From the NCBI RefSeq assembly GCF_000719095.1, contig NZ_JOEH01000028.1, positions 48,968 to 112,967 of the forward strand: DNA of 64,000 bases. The letters run 5' to 3'. Below the pieces are notes generated by a model. It was not told the origin of the DNA. It saw only the letters and a list, made by a program, of their open reading frames with translations, and did not search any database. The position numbers and the translations under genes are program-made. Positions 47,253 to 55,558 of this stretch are shown here, in pieces (within the stretch, counting starts at the first letter, position 1; every line of letters starts with the position of its first letter). Source of the DNA: Streptacidiphilus jeojiense. Lineage in GTDB: Bacteria > Actinomycetota > Actinomycetes > Streptomycetales > Streptomycetaceae.

Positions 47253-49400
47253 GTGGCGCGCAGTGTCTATGTGACCGGGATCGGCAGGGGGGACGGCCGT
47301 CAGGCGGTCGAGCTGGGGGTCATGGAGCTGCTGACCCGTCAGGTCGACCGGGTCGGGGTGTTCCGCCCACTGATGCACTCGCGCACCGACCACGTGGTGG
47401 AGCTGCTGCGCGGCCGCTACCGGATCGACCTGGCGGCCGAGGAGATGTACGGCCTCAGCTACGACGAGGCCGCCGCTCTGCAGGCCGAACGCGGCCCCGA
47501 CGAGCTGATCGGGATGCTGGTGGACCGGTTCCGGGCGCTGGAGCGCCAGTGCCAGGCGGTGCTGGTGCTCGGCACCGACTTCGCCGGCACCAACATCCCG
47601 GACGAGCTGGCCGTCAACGCCCGGCTGGCCAACGAGTTCGGCGCCTGGGTGCTGCCGGTCGTCGGCGGCCACCGGGAGAGCGCCGACACCGTGGTCGCCG
47701 AGGTGCGCAACGCCCATCGCGCCTACTCCGACCTGGGCTGCAGCATTTTGGCCATGGTCGCCAACCGGGTCGCCGGACGGGACAAGCAGGAGGTCCAGCG
47801 CCGCCTCGCGACCCGGCCGGACGTACCCGTCTACGTCATCCCGGACGAGCCCGCGCTCTCCGCGCCGACGGTGGCCCAGGTGGTCGACACCACCGGCGCC
47901 GAGGTGCTGCTCGGCGACGCCTCCGGGCTGGCCAGGGACGTCCGCCGGTTCGTGTTCGGCGGGGCGATGCTGCCCAACTTCCTCGGCGCGCTCTCCGAGG
48001 GCTGCCTGGTGATCACCCCCGGCGACCGGGCCGACCTGCTGATCGGCTCGCTCGCCGCCCATGCGGCCGGCTCCCCGCCGATCGCCGGGGTGCTGATGAC
48101 GATGGGGCAGAGCCCCGGCGCCGATGTGATGCGGCTGGCCGCCCGGCTGGCCCCGGGCACCCCGGTCGCCGTGGTCCCCGAGGGCAGCTTCTCCACCGCG
48201 ACCGGGCTGTCCACCCTGGAGGGCAGGCTGACCGCGGCCAGCCCCCGCAAGGCCGAGACCGCGCTGGGCCTGTTCGAGCTGCACGTCGACACCACCGAGC
48301 TGACCAGCCGGATCGAGCTGAGCCGCTCCGAGCGGGTCACCCCGATGATGTTCGAGCACGAGCTGCTGGAACGCGCCCGGGGCGCCCAGCTCAGGGAAGT
48401 GGTGCTGCCCGAGGGCACCGAGGAACGGGTGCTGCGCGCCGCCGAGGTGCTGCTGCGGCGCAACGTCTGCCACCTCACCCTGCTCGGCAGCGAGGACGCG
48501 GTCCGCAGGCGGCTCGCCGAACTCGGCATCGACCTGGGGCTCGACCGAGCCGCCGACGACCCCGGCCCCGGCGCCCGGGCCCGGGTCATCGACCCGGCCA
48601 CCTCCCCGCTGCGGGACCGCTTCGCCGAGCGCTACGCCGAGATCCGCAGGCACAAGGGGATGACCGTGGAGGCGGCCCAGGACGTCGTCACCGATGTCAG
48701 CTACTTCGGCACGCTGATGGTCCAGGAGGGCCTGGCCGACGGCATGGTGAGCGGCGCCGTGCACTCCACGGCCGCGACCGTCCGGCCGGCCTTCGAGATC
48801 ATCAAGACCTCGCCGGGGGCCGCGATCGTCTCCTCGGTCTTCTTCATGTGCCTGGCCGACCGGGTCCTGGTCTACGGCGACTGCGCGGTCAACCCCGACC
48901 CGGACGCCGAGCAGCTCGCCGACATCGCCATCCAGTCCGCGGAGACCGCCGCCCGCTTCGGGGTCGAACCCCGGATCGCGCTGCTCTCCTACTCCACCGG
49001 CACCTCCGGCAGCGGGGTGGACGTGGACAAGGTCCGCAAGGCCACCGAGATCGTCCGCAAGCTGCGCCCCGACCTGCTGGTCGAGGGGCCGATCCAGTAC
49101 GACGCGGCGGTGGAGCCCAAGGTCGCCGCGACCAAGCTGCCCGGCTCGGCGGTCGCCGGACGGGCCACCGTGCTGATCTTCCCGGACCTGAACACCGGCA
49201 ATAACACCTACAAGGCGGTGCAGCGCTCGGCCGGCGCCGTCGCCGTCGGCCCGGTGCTCCAGGGGCTGCGCAAGCCGGTGAACGACCTCTCCCGCGGCGC
49301 CCTGGTGCAGGACATCGTCAACACCGTCGCCATCACCGCCATCCAGGCCCAGCAGGCCCAACAGGCCGCTGCCGAGCTCGCCAAGGAGCAGCAGTCATGA
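47253..49400 (+). CDS. pta: Phosphate acetyltransferase (DRTGG-containing long form)
   Basis: This 715-residue enzyme interconverts acetyl-CoA and acetyl phosphate. The N-terminal P-loop-like domain (about 1-220; ARSVYVTGIGRGDGRQAVEL, LVLGTDFAGTNIPDELAVNA) and a DRTGG-type domain (about 225-350) precede the catalytic PTA domain (about 375-715; EVVLPEGTEERVLRAAEVLL, DGMVSGAVHSTAATVRPAFE, LLSYSTGTSGSGVDVDKV). The GTG at 47253 was chosen because GGAG lies nine bases upstream and the family motif starts at once; the open frame extends 31 codons further. Its stop overlaps the ackA start. Confidence 0.95.
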   Translation: MARSVYVTGIGRGDGRQAVELGVMELLTRQVDRVGVFRPLMHSRTDHVVELLRGRYRIDLAAEEMYGLSYDEAAALQAERGPDELIGMLVDRFRALERQCQAVLVLGTDFAGTNIPDELAVNARLANEFGAWVLPVVGGHRESADTVVAEVRNAHRAYSDLGCSILAMVANRVAGRDKQEVQRRLATRPDVPVYVIPDEPALSAPTVAQVVDTTGAEVLLGDASGLARDVRRFVFGGAMLPNFLGALSEGCLVITPGDRADLLIGSLAAHAAGSPPIAGVLMTMGQSPGADVMRLAARLAPGTPVAVVPEGSFSTATGLSTLEGRLTAASPRKAETALGLFELHVDTTELTSRIELSRSERVTPMMFEHELLERARGAQLREVVLPEGTEERVLRAAEVLLRRNVCHLTLLGSEDAVRRRLAELGIDLGLDRAADDPGPGARARVIDPATSPLRDRFAERYAEIRRHKGMTVEAAQDVVTDVSYFGTLMVQEGLADGMVSGAVHSTAATVRPAFEIIKTSPGAAIVSSVFFMCLADRVLVYGDCAVNPDPDAEQLADIAIQSAETAARFGVEPRIALLSYSTGTSGSGVDVDKVRKATEIVRKLRPDLLVEGPIQYDAAVEPKVAATKLPGSAVAGRATVLIFPDLNTGNNTYKAVQRSAGAVAVGPVLQGLRKPVNDLSRGALVQDIVNTVAITAIQAQQAQQAAAELAKEQQS

Positions 49401-50554
49401 CCGACGCCTCCCGCGTCCTCGTCCTCAACTCCGGTTCCTCCTCGGTCAAGTACCAGTTGGTCGAGATGGCCGACGGCAGTCGGCTCGGCTCCGGCCTGGT
49501 CGAGCGCATCGGCGAGCCGGACTGCCCCGACCACACCACCGCGCTGACCCGGATCGCCGACCAGCTGGCCGACCGGGGCCTCGGCCTGGACTCCCCCGAA
49601 CTCGCCGCCGTCGGCCACCGCGTGGTGCACGGCGGCAGCCGCTTCACCGCTCCCACCCTCATCACCGACGAGGTGCTGGACGCGGTCCGGGAGCTGATCC
49701 CGCTCGCGCCGCTGCACAACCCCGCCAACATCACCGGCATCGAGGTCACCCGCAAGCTGCGGCCCGACCTGCCCCAGGTGGCGGTCTTCGACACGGCCTT
49801 CCACACCACCATGCCGGAGAGCGCGGCCCGCTACGCCATCGACACCGAGACCGCGGACCGCTACGCGGTACGCCGCTACGGCTTCCACGGCACATCCCAC
49901 CAGTACGTGTCACGCGGTGTCGCCCGACTCCTGGGAAAGTCACCCGAAGCGGTGAATGTGATCGTGCTTCACCTGGGCAACGGCGCCAGCGCCTCCGCGG
50001 TGGCCGGCGGGGTCTGCGTGGACACCTCGATGGGGCTCACCCCGCTGGAGGGCCTGGTCATGGGCACCCGCTCGGGTGATCTGGACCCCGCCGTCCTGCT
50101 GCACCTGCACCGGGTCGCCGGGTTCTCCATGGACGAGATCGACTCCCTGCTCAACCGCCGCAGCGGGATGCTGGGCCTGTGCGGGGACAACGACATGCGG
50201 GAGGTCAGCCGACGGATGGCCCAGGGCGACCGGAGCGCCCGGCTGGCCTTCGACATCTACGTCCACCGGCTGCGCAAGTACATCGGCGCCTACTACGCGG
50301 TGCTGGGGCGGGTGGACGCGATCGCCTTCACCGCCGGCGTCGGCGAGAACGCGGCCGATGTGCGCGAGGCCGCGGTGTCCGGCCTGGAGTCCCTGGGCCT
50401 GGTCCTGGATCCGGCACTGAACTCGGTGCGCTCCCCGGAGCCCCGGGTGGTCTCCCGGGAGGACTCCAGGGTGGTCATCGCCGTGGTGCCCACCGACGAG
50501 GAGCTGGAGATCGCCCAGCAGACCTTCAGCCTGGTCAGCAGTGCTGCTCAGTAG
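49397..50554 (+). CDS. ackA: Acetate kinase
   Basis: This 385-residue ASKHA-fold kinase converts acetyl phosphate plus ADP to acetate plus ATP, or the reverse. Motifs are VLNSGSSSVKYQLVE, VAVFDTAFHTTMPE, RRYGFHGTSHQYVS, NVIVLHLGNGASASAVAGG and TAGVGENAADVREA, complete for the family. It is coupled to pta by an ATGA overlap, giving the classic acetate activation/overflow pair. It is followed after 51 bp by pyk, which may share readthrough. Confidence 0.97.
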   Translation: MTDASRVLVLNSGSSSVKYQLVEMADGSRLGSGLVERIGEPDCPDHTTALTRIADQLADRGLGLDSPELAAVGHRVVHGGSRFTAPTLITDEVLDAVRELIPLAPLHNPANITGIEVTRKLRPDLPQVAVFDTAFHTTMPESAARYAIDTETADRYAVRRYGFHGTSHQYVSRGVARLLGKSPEAVNVIVLHLGNGASASAVAGGVCVDTSMGLTPLEGLVMGTRSGDLDPAVLLHLHRVAGFSMDEIDSLLNRRSGMLGLCGDNDMREVSRRMAQGDRSARLAFDIYVHRLRKYIGAYYAVLGRVDAIAFTAGVGENAADVREAAVSGLESLGLVLDPALNSVRSPEPRVVSREDSRVVIAVVPTDEELEIAQQTFSLVSSAAQ

Positions 50555-50605
50555 TGCGATTTGTTCGAAAATGCACCCGAAAGGCGACCCGATAGAATGA
50601 GCCAT

Positions 50606-52045
50606 ATGCGCCGAGCCAAGATCGTCTGTACCCTGGGTCCCGCGACGGACAACTTCGAACAGCTGAAAGCGCTGATCGAAGCTGGAATGAACGTCGCCCG
50701 TCTGAACATGAGTCACGGCGTCCACGCCGAACACGAGGGGCGCTACCGGAACGTGCGCGCCGCCTCCGAGGCGGCCGGACGCGCCGTCGGCGTCCTCGCC
50801 GACCTGCAAGGCCCGAAGATCCGTCTGGCCACCTTCGCCAACGGCCCGGTCACGGTGGAGAACGGTGACACCTTCACCATCACCACCGAGGACGTCCCGG
50901 GCGACCAGCACATCTGCGGTACCACCTACAAGGGCCTGCCCGGCGACGTGAAGCCCGGCGACCCGGTCCTGATCAACGACGGCGTGGTCGCCCTGGAGGT
51001 CGTCAGCGTCGACGGCCCCCGCGTGGTCACCCGCGTCGTCGAGGGCGGCGTCCTCTCCAACAACAAGGGCATCAACCTGCCCGGAGCCGCCGTCAACGTG
51101 CCCGCCCTGTCCGAGAAGGACAAGGAGGACCTGCGCTTCGCGCTGGCCCTCGGCGTCGACATGGTGGCCCTGTCGTTCGTGCGCAACGCCGCCGACATCA
51201 AGGACGTCCACGCGGTCATGGACGAGGTCGGGATCCGTGTCCCGGTCATCGCCAAGGTCGAGAAGCCGCAGGCGGTGGAGGCCATGGAGGAGATCGTCCT
51301 GGCCTTCGACGCGGTGATGGTGGCCCGTGGCGACCTCGCCGTGGAGTATCCGCTGGAGCGGGTGCCGCTGGTGCAGAAGCGCCTGATCACCCTGTGCCGC
51401 CGGAACGCCAAGCCGGTCATCGTCGCCACCCAGATGATGGAGTCGATGATCACCGCCTCGCGCCCCACCCGCGCCGAGGCCTCCGACTGCGCCAACGCCA
51501 TCCTGGACGGCGCGGACGCGGTGATGCTCTCCGCCGAGTCCAGCGTGGGCAAGTACCCGATCGAGACCGTGCAGACCATGTCGCGGATCATCGAGGCGGC
51601 CGAGGAGGAACTGCTGTCGCAGGGCCTGCAGCCGCTGAACCCGGGCCGCAAGCCGCGCACCCAGGGCGGCGCCGTCGCCCGCGCCGCCTGCGAACTGGGC
51701 GACTTCCTGGGCGCCGAGGCGCTGGTGGCCTTCACCAAGTCCGGTGACACCGCCCGCCGGCTGTCCCGCTACCGTTCGCCGATCCCGGTGCTGGCCTTCA
51801 CCCCGGACGCCGCCACCCGCAACCAGCTCACCCTCAGCTGGGGCGTGGAGACCTTCGTGACCCCGCAGGTCGGCAACACCGACGCGATGGTCGACCAGGT
51901 CGACGAGGCAGTCCGCGGCCTGGGCCGCTACAACGACGGCGACACCCTGATCGTGACCGCGGGCTCGCCCCCCGGCGTGGTCGGCACCACCAACATGCTC
52001 CGGGTGCACCACCTGGGCGAGAGCGGCAGCGGCGGGCAGCGCTGA
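50606..52045 (+). CDS. pyk: Pyruvate kinase
   Basis: This 479-residue enzyme makes pyruvate and ATP from phosphoenolpyruvate. Motifs are RRAKIVCTLGPATDNFEQLK, GVLADLQGPKIRL, VIAKVEKPQAVEAMEEIV (catalytic Lys in AKVEKP) and ARGDLAVEYPLERVPLVQK, with a C-terminal regulatory domain from about 340. The ATG at 50606 matches the usual family start; the one at 50597 adds MSH. TAGAAT at 50593-50598 could be a -10 box placing the transcript start at the second ATG. A very strong terminator follows. Confidence 0.96.
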   Translation: MRRAKIVCTLGPATDNFEQLKALIEAGMNVARLNMSHGVHAEHEGRYRNVRAASEAAGRAVGVLADLQGPKIRLATFANGPVTVENGDTFTITTEDVPGDQHICGTTYKGLPGDVKPGDPVLINDGVVALEVVSVDGPRVVTRVVEGGVLSNNKGINLPGAAVNVPALSEKDKEDLRFALALGVDMVALSFVRNAADIKDVHAVMDEVGIRVPVIAKVEKPQAVEAMEEIVLAFDAVMVARGDLAVEYPLERVPLVQKRLITLCRRNAKPVIVATQMMESMITASRPTRAEASDCANAILDGADAVMLSAESSVGKYPIETVQTMSRIIEAAEEELLSQGLQPLNPGRKPRTQGGAVARAACELGDFLGAEALVAFTKSGDTARRLSRYRSPIPVLAFTPDAATRNQLTLSWGVETFVTPQVGNTDAMVDQVDEAVRGLGRYNDGDTLIVTAGSPPGVVGTTNMLRVHHLGESGSGGQR

Positions 52046-52090
52046 CGCCGGAGCGGGAGCCGCACACGGGACACCCCGGAAGCACCGCAG

Positions 52091-52137
52091 CACGACGAAG
52101 GGCCTGTCCGGTCGAACCGGACAGGCCCTCCGTCGTG
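52091..52137. terminator. Strong bidirectional terminator after pyk
   Basis: AGGGCCTGTCCGGT (52099-52112) and its exact reverse complement (52116-52129) form a 14-bp stem around CGA, extended by CACGACG/CGTCGTG (52091-52097 with 52131-52137) after one A-C mismatch. It separates pyk from the convergent exported-protein gene. Confidence 0.95.
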
Positions 52138-52160
52138 CGCCGACCAGGGTGGGGGGATGG

Positions 52161-53558
52161 TCAGCTCAATGGGGTGTAGTACAGGTGCATCCCCGGGATG
52201 GTCAGATTGCCGCCGGTCTGCCCCGCCTGGATCGCGGTGGCATTGTTCAGCTCCAGCGTCAGCGGGATCGGCACCGAGCCGATCAGGTCGTACAGCCACT
52301 GCGGCAGGGTGTCCGGGGTCAGCGTCAGGCTGACGCCCAGCCAAGCCAGCGGGATCCCCTCGGCCTTGGACAGCGTCCCGGAGAGGCTGGTCACGTACAT
52401 CGTGACGGTGCCCCCGCGCATCGTGGAGGTCGTACCCGAACCGCCTTGGACGTGCAGCTTCTGGCCGTTCTGCGGAACCGACATGTCCAGGTTGTCGATG
52501 TTGACCTGCTGGGCGGTGAACTTCAGCACCCGGACGTCGCCGCCGGCCGTGTGGACCGTCTTCACGCCCCAGAACTGAGTGTTGATCAGCTCCAGCCGGC
52601 TGGTCTTCAGGGTCCACGGGTCCACCGGGAAGGTCCCCGCCGGCAGCGTCTCCACCGGGGCGGCGAGCTTGCTGACGTCGCAGAGCTGGTTGGCGGCGTC
52701 GGCTGCCGAGGAGCTCGGGTCGGCCGAGGCACTGGCCGAGGGGGTGGCCGTCGGGCTCGACGCGGTGCTGCTGGGCGTGGCGGTGGCACTGGCCGAGTCG
52801 CTCGCGGCCGGGCTGGACGGCGAGGCCGACGCGGAAGCGGAAGGGGAAGCAGTGGCCGTCGGCGTAGCCGCGTCGTTGGTCCCGACGGCGGCAGCGCGCG
52901 GAGCGGAGCTGGCCGTGGCGGTGGGACTGGCGGCGGAGCTGGTGGTGGCCGCGGCGGCGTGGTTGCCGCTCAGCAGGTTGCCCAGACCGTCCAGCAGGCC
53001 TCCCAGCAGCCCTCCCGACGAAGTGGCCGACGCACTGGGCGAGGCGCTGGCCGACGGGGTCGCCGAGGCGGAGGCGCTGGGCGAGGCGGCGGACGCGGTG
53101 CTGTTCTTGGCGGTGCCGCTCGTCGCCTTCTGCTCGGTCGAGGTCGAAGTCTTCGCCGTCGCGGAGGCCGACGGAGTGGGCGTCGCCGAGCGGACCTTGG
53201 TGGTGCTGCTCCCCGTGCCGCTGCTCGCCGTGCTGCTGGAGCTGCTGCTCGCGCTGGGCGTCGCGGTCGACGAGTCCTGGGTGCACTGCGTACCCGTCGT
53301 GCCGGTGTCGGCCGCCTGCGCGCTGCTGGTCGCGGCGGTCGTCTTGGACGCGTCGGCGGCGAAGGCCAGCTTCGGGGCGATCGAGCCCATCAGCAGCGCC
53401 GTGGGCACCGCGGTCATCGCCAGGACCCGCCCGACCGGGAGCTGCATCCGGTCGCGCACGGTCAGCCTGGGGGCCGCGTGGCGCGCACCCGCACGCCGCG
53501 GGACGGGCTGCTCCGAGTTGGTGGGACGGTCCGACCGGGTGGAGTCGGGGTCACTCAC
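52161..53558 (-). CDS. Exported Ser/Ala/Thr-rich protein with C-terminal beta domain
   Basis: This encodes 465 residues from the GTG at 53556-53558, which has GGAGGAGGAG upstream and overlaps the stop of the DUF6114 gene by eight bases. A long cytoplasmic N-terminus (about 1-45) is followed by a signal or anchor helix (LAMTAVPTALLMGSIAPKLA). About 200 residues are low-complexity Ser/Ala/Thr/Pro with repeated PSASAS-type units, interrupted by GGLLGGLLDGLGNLLSG. The final 160 residues (SKLAAPVETLPAGTFPVDPW; LPQWLYDLIGSVPIPLTLEL; TIPGMHLYYTP) form a probable beta-rich domain. It is probably surface-attached or secreted, with unknown function. Confidence 0.75.
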   Translation of the reverse strand: MSDPDSTRSDRPTNSEQPVPRRAGARHAAPRLTVRDRMQLPVGRVLAMTAVPTALLMGSIAPKLAFAADASKTTAATSSAQAADTGTTGTQCTQDSSTATPSASSSSSSTASSGTGSSTTKVRSATPTPSASATAKTSTSTEQKATSGTAKNSTASAASPSASASATPSASASPSASATSSGGLLGGLLDGLGNLLSGNHAAAATTSSAASPTATASSAPRAAAVGTNDAATPTATASPSASASASPSSPAASDSASATATPSSTASSPTATPSASASADPSSSAADAANQLCDVSKLAAPVETLPAGTFPVDPWTLKTSRLELINTQFWGVKTVHTAGGDVRVLKFTAQQVNIDNLDMSVPQNGQKLHVQGGSGTTSTMRGGTVTMYVTSLSGTLSKAEGIPLAWLGVSLTLTPDTLPQWLYDLIGSVPIPLTLELNNATAIQAGQTGGNLTIPGMHLYYTPLS

Positions 53559-54126
53559 TGGTCGTCTCCTCCTCCGCGGGCCTGGTGGACTCGGCGGGAG
53601 CGGCGGGCTCACCCGCAGGCCGGGCGTCGTCCACCATCAGCTGGTTGAGCTTCACCTCTTCGTCCTCGTCCTCGTCCTCGGAGTCGCTGTCCGCAGCGGC
53701 CGCCGTCTCCTCGGACTGCTCCTTGTTGGGCGCCCAGGAACAGACCAGCGCTCCGCCGATCAGCCCGGGGAACAGCCCCAGTCCGAATCCGCCGAAGTTG
53801 GAGACCGGCAGCGACACCAGCGCCAGCACGATGGCGGCGATACCCGCGAAGATCCGGATCATCGGCTGGAACCAGACCGAGACGCCTAGGGCCAGCAGCA
53901 GCAGTCCGATCACCGCCGCACCGGCACCCGCCGTGGTCGCCATGTGGATCCGCAGGGCGCCGACGCTCAGGTCGTTGTAGGGGAAGTACATGATCGGCAG
54001 GCTGGCCAGGGCAACGAGCAGCCCACCCCAGAAGGGGCGGCTGCGGCGCCAGTTCCGGAAGGCCCGGCGTCCCTTGGCGAAGGCGTTCCCGGGCTCGGGC
54101 CGCGCCGGTGCGGTCGCGCTCGTCAC
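53551..54126 (-). CDS. DUF6114-family membrane protein
   Basis: This 191-residue protein has four membrane helices: WGGLLVALASLPIMYFPYND, MATTAGAGAAVIGLLLLALG, IFAGIAAIVLALVSLPVSNF and GLGLFPGLIGGALVCSWAP. A long acidic C-terminal tail (Glu/Asp runs, then Pro/Ala) follows. The sequence matches my knowledge of the streptomycete DUF6114 family, which co-occurs with DUF6230 proteins. GTG start at 54124-54126 with GGGAG upstream. It is coupled to the downstream Ser-rich gene. Role unknown. Confidence 0.8.
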   Translation of the reverse strand: MTSATAPARPEPGNAFAKGRRAFRNWRRSRPFWGGLLVALASLPIMYFPYNDLSVGALRIHMATTAGAGAAVIGLLLLALGVSVWFQPMIRIFAGIAAIVLALVSLPVSNFGGFGLGLFPGLIGGALVCSWAPNKEQSEETAAAADSDSEDEDEDEEVKLNQLMVDDARPAGEPAAPAESTRPAEEETTSE

Positions 54127-54190
54127 GTGGCGACTCCCTGCTGGAGTAGTGCATTGGTCTGGAAAAGGTGCTCTGGGCTTGGGAACACAG

Positions 54191-54216
54191 CGGGGAGGGA
54201 CCGGAGCCCCTCCCCG
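54191..54216 (-). terminator. Hairpin between DUF6230 and DUF6114 genes
   Basis: CGGGGAGGG (54191-54199) is the exact reverse complement of CCCTCCCCG (54208-54216). Located 70 bases past the DUF6230 stop, it may partly terminate that transcript so that DUF6230 is made in excess. Confidence 0.6.
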
Positions 54217-54285
54217 ACAGTGTGGTGCGGAGCCGTTCTGCGTCCTGCCGAGCGCCGGGGGGTGGACCGGCGGGACCTCAGCGGA

Positions 54286-54942
54286 TCAGAAGCAGCCCTT
54301 GGAACCCGAAGCGAGGGACATGTGCAGGCCGTTCAGCGAGAACGTGGAGGCGGAGGTCGCCCACGCGGTCTGCTGGACGCCGATCAGCGTCGCCGAGTCG
54401 GCTTCCTGGGCGAAGGCGCCCGGGTTGGTGGCGTCGCCGTTGTGGGTTCCCGCCCCGCCGAGCGCGCCGGTCGCGACACCGATGTTGATGCCGTTGAACG
54501 TCGCCTTGTCGGCCTTGAGGTCGCTCATCGAGATGAACAACTGCGAGGCGTCGACCTCGGGGCCGGTGGACGTGTCAGTCGTCGGGTCGTACGAGCCACC
54601 GGCGTTGATGGTGAGCGTGTAGGAACCGAACGGGGTGGGGAAGTCCACCGACTGGCACAGCTGGTTGATGGTGGCCGAGGTGAAGCCCGAAACCGCCACC
54701 GGCACAGCCGTGTTGGCGTTGGTCGCCTGGCTGGTGTCATGCGAAAGGACGGTGCCGTACTGGGTGAAGCCCTGACCGACCAGCTTTCCGGCCGACACCT
54801 TGAACTGCTGCCCTGAGACGCTGAACGACGCGGCGAGCGCGCCCTGGGCGATGCTGACGCCGACCGCAGCCGTGGCGGCGATGGTCGGAACCATGACAAT
54901 GGCGAACCGCTTCCAGCGAGTCCTGCCGAAAGTCTGGGACAT
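54286..54942 (-). CDS. DUF6230-family exported protein
   Basis: This encodes 218 residues from the ATG at 54940-54942 with AAGGAGG eight bases upstream. It starts MSQTFGRTRWKRFAIVMVPT and has a signal-like helix (AIVMVPTIAATAAVGVSIAQ) ending ALAASF. The mature part is a beta-rich single domain (FSVSGQQFKVSAGKLVGQGF; TINQLCQSVDFPTPFGSYTL; LNGLHMSLASGSKGCF) with two cysteines, probably in a disulfide. It matches the DUF6230 family, sometimes annotated cholesterol esterase without evidence. It is the first gene of a likely three-gene set with DUF6114 and the Ser-rich protein. Confidence 0.82.
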   Translation of the reverse strand: MSQTFGRTRWKRFAIVMVPTIAATAAVGVSIAQGALAASFSVSGQQFKVSAGKLVGQGFTQYGTVLSHDTSQATNANTAVPVAVSGFTSATINQLCQSVDFPTPFGSYTLTINAGGSYDPTTDTSTGPEVDASQLFISMSDLKADKATFNGINIGVATGALGGAGTHNGDATNPGAFAQEADSATLIGVQQTAWATSASTFSLNGLHMSLASGSKGCF

Positions 54943-55320
54943 AACGAGGTCCTCCTTCTCGGACGTACATCTCCGGCCTGCCCCGCTTGGGCCCCGGCCT
55001 GGGATGGGGAGAAGAGCTACGTCCTCGGGAAGGGGAGCGCGTCGGCTGCGTGCGTGAGGCTCGTGGGTACGAATTCTCTGATCGGCAGCATCGGCGATCA
55101 CCCCCGAGTGACAACCACATGCCGTGCTGGGTGCACGGCCGTGCGAGGACAGGCTCCACCGGAACGGGCTGGAGACCCCCCTGTCCTCAAGGAGCCGGAT
55201 CGCCGACCCCTGCCCGGTGGGGATTCCGCGTCCGCTCCCCCGACTGGCGGTCGGGGCGCGAGGACAAGGACCGGGCGTGCCCGATGTTGGTCCAAACGGG
55301 GCCGCTGCACAAGTAGTTCA

Positions 55321-55334
55321 TTACTGACGAGTAA
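55321..55334. promoter_or_regulatory. TetR-like operator candidate TTACT-GACG-AGTAA
   Basis: An exact five-bp inverted repeat with a four-base spacer, of the TTACT(N4)AGTAA type bound by many TetR-family regulators, lies in the 616-bp gap 54943-55558. AAGGAG follows it, but no convincing gene starts there; only frames of 10 and 27 codons were found. The gap otherwise shows promoter-like, less GC-rich patches and no recognised gene. Confidence 0.45.
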
Positions 55335-55558
55335 GGAGTGCGTGAACCCTGATGTCCGTGCGAACAGCGGATGAACTACGGGCAGTGACCCCTCGGGCGC
55401 CCGGCACCTGGGCAAAGGCGCCGAAACACCAATGAAGCAGGCGGCGACAGCCACGCAGAGTGACCATCGCCGCCGTATGTCAAGATTTGGTAAACACGAG
55501 CTCTTGTCCCGGCTTTGTCGCCAAATCTCCAGGCTCCCCAAGGGGCGACCGGAGACCG

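Noticed and set aside
55054..55374. 106-codon plus-strand frame in the DUF6230/CnoX gap
   Set aside because: No ribosome site, Arg/Pro-rich translation, spans the TetR-like operator; unlikely to be coding.
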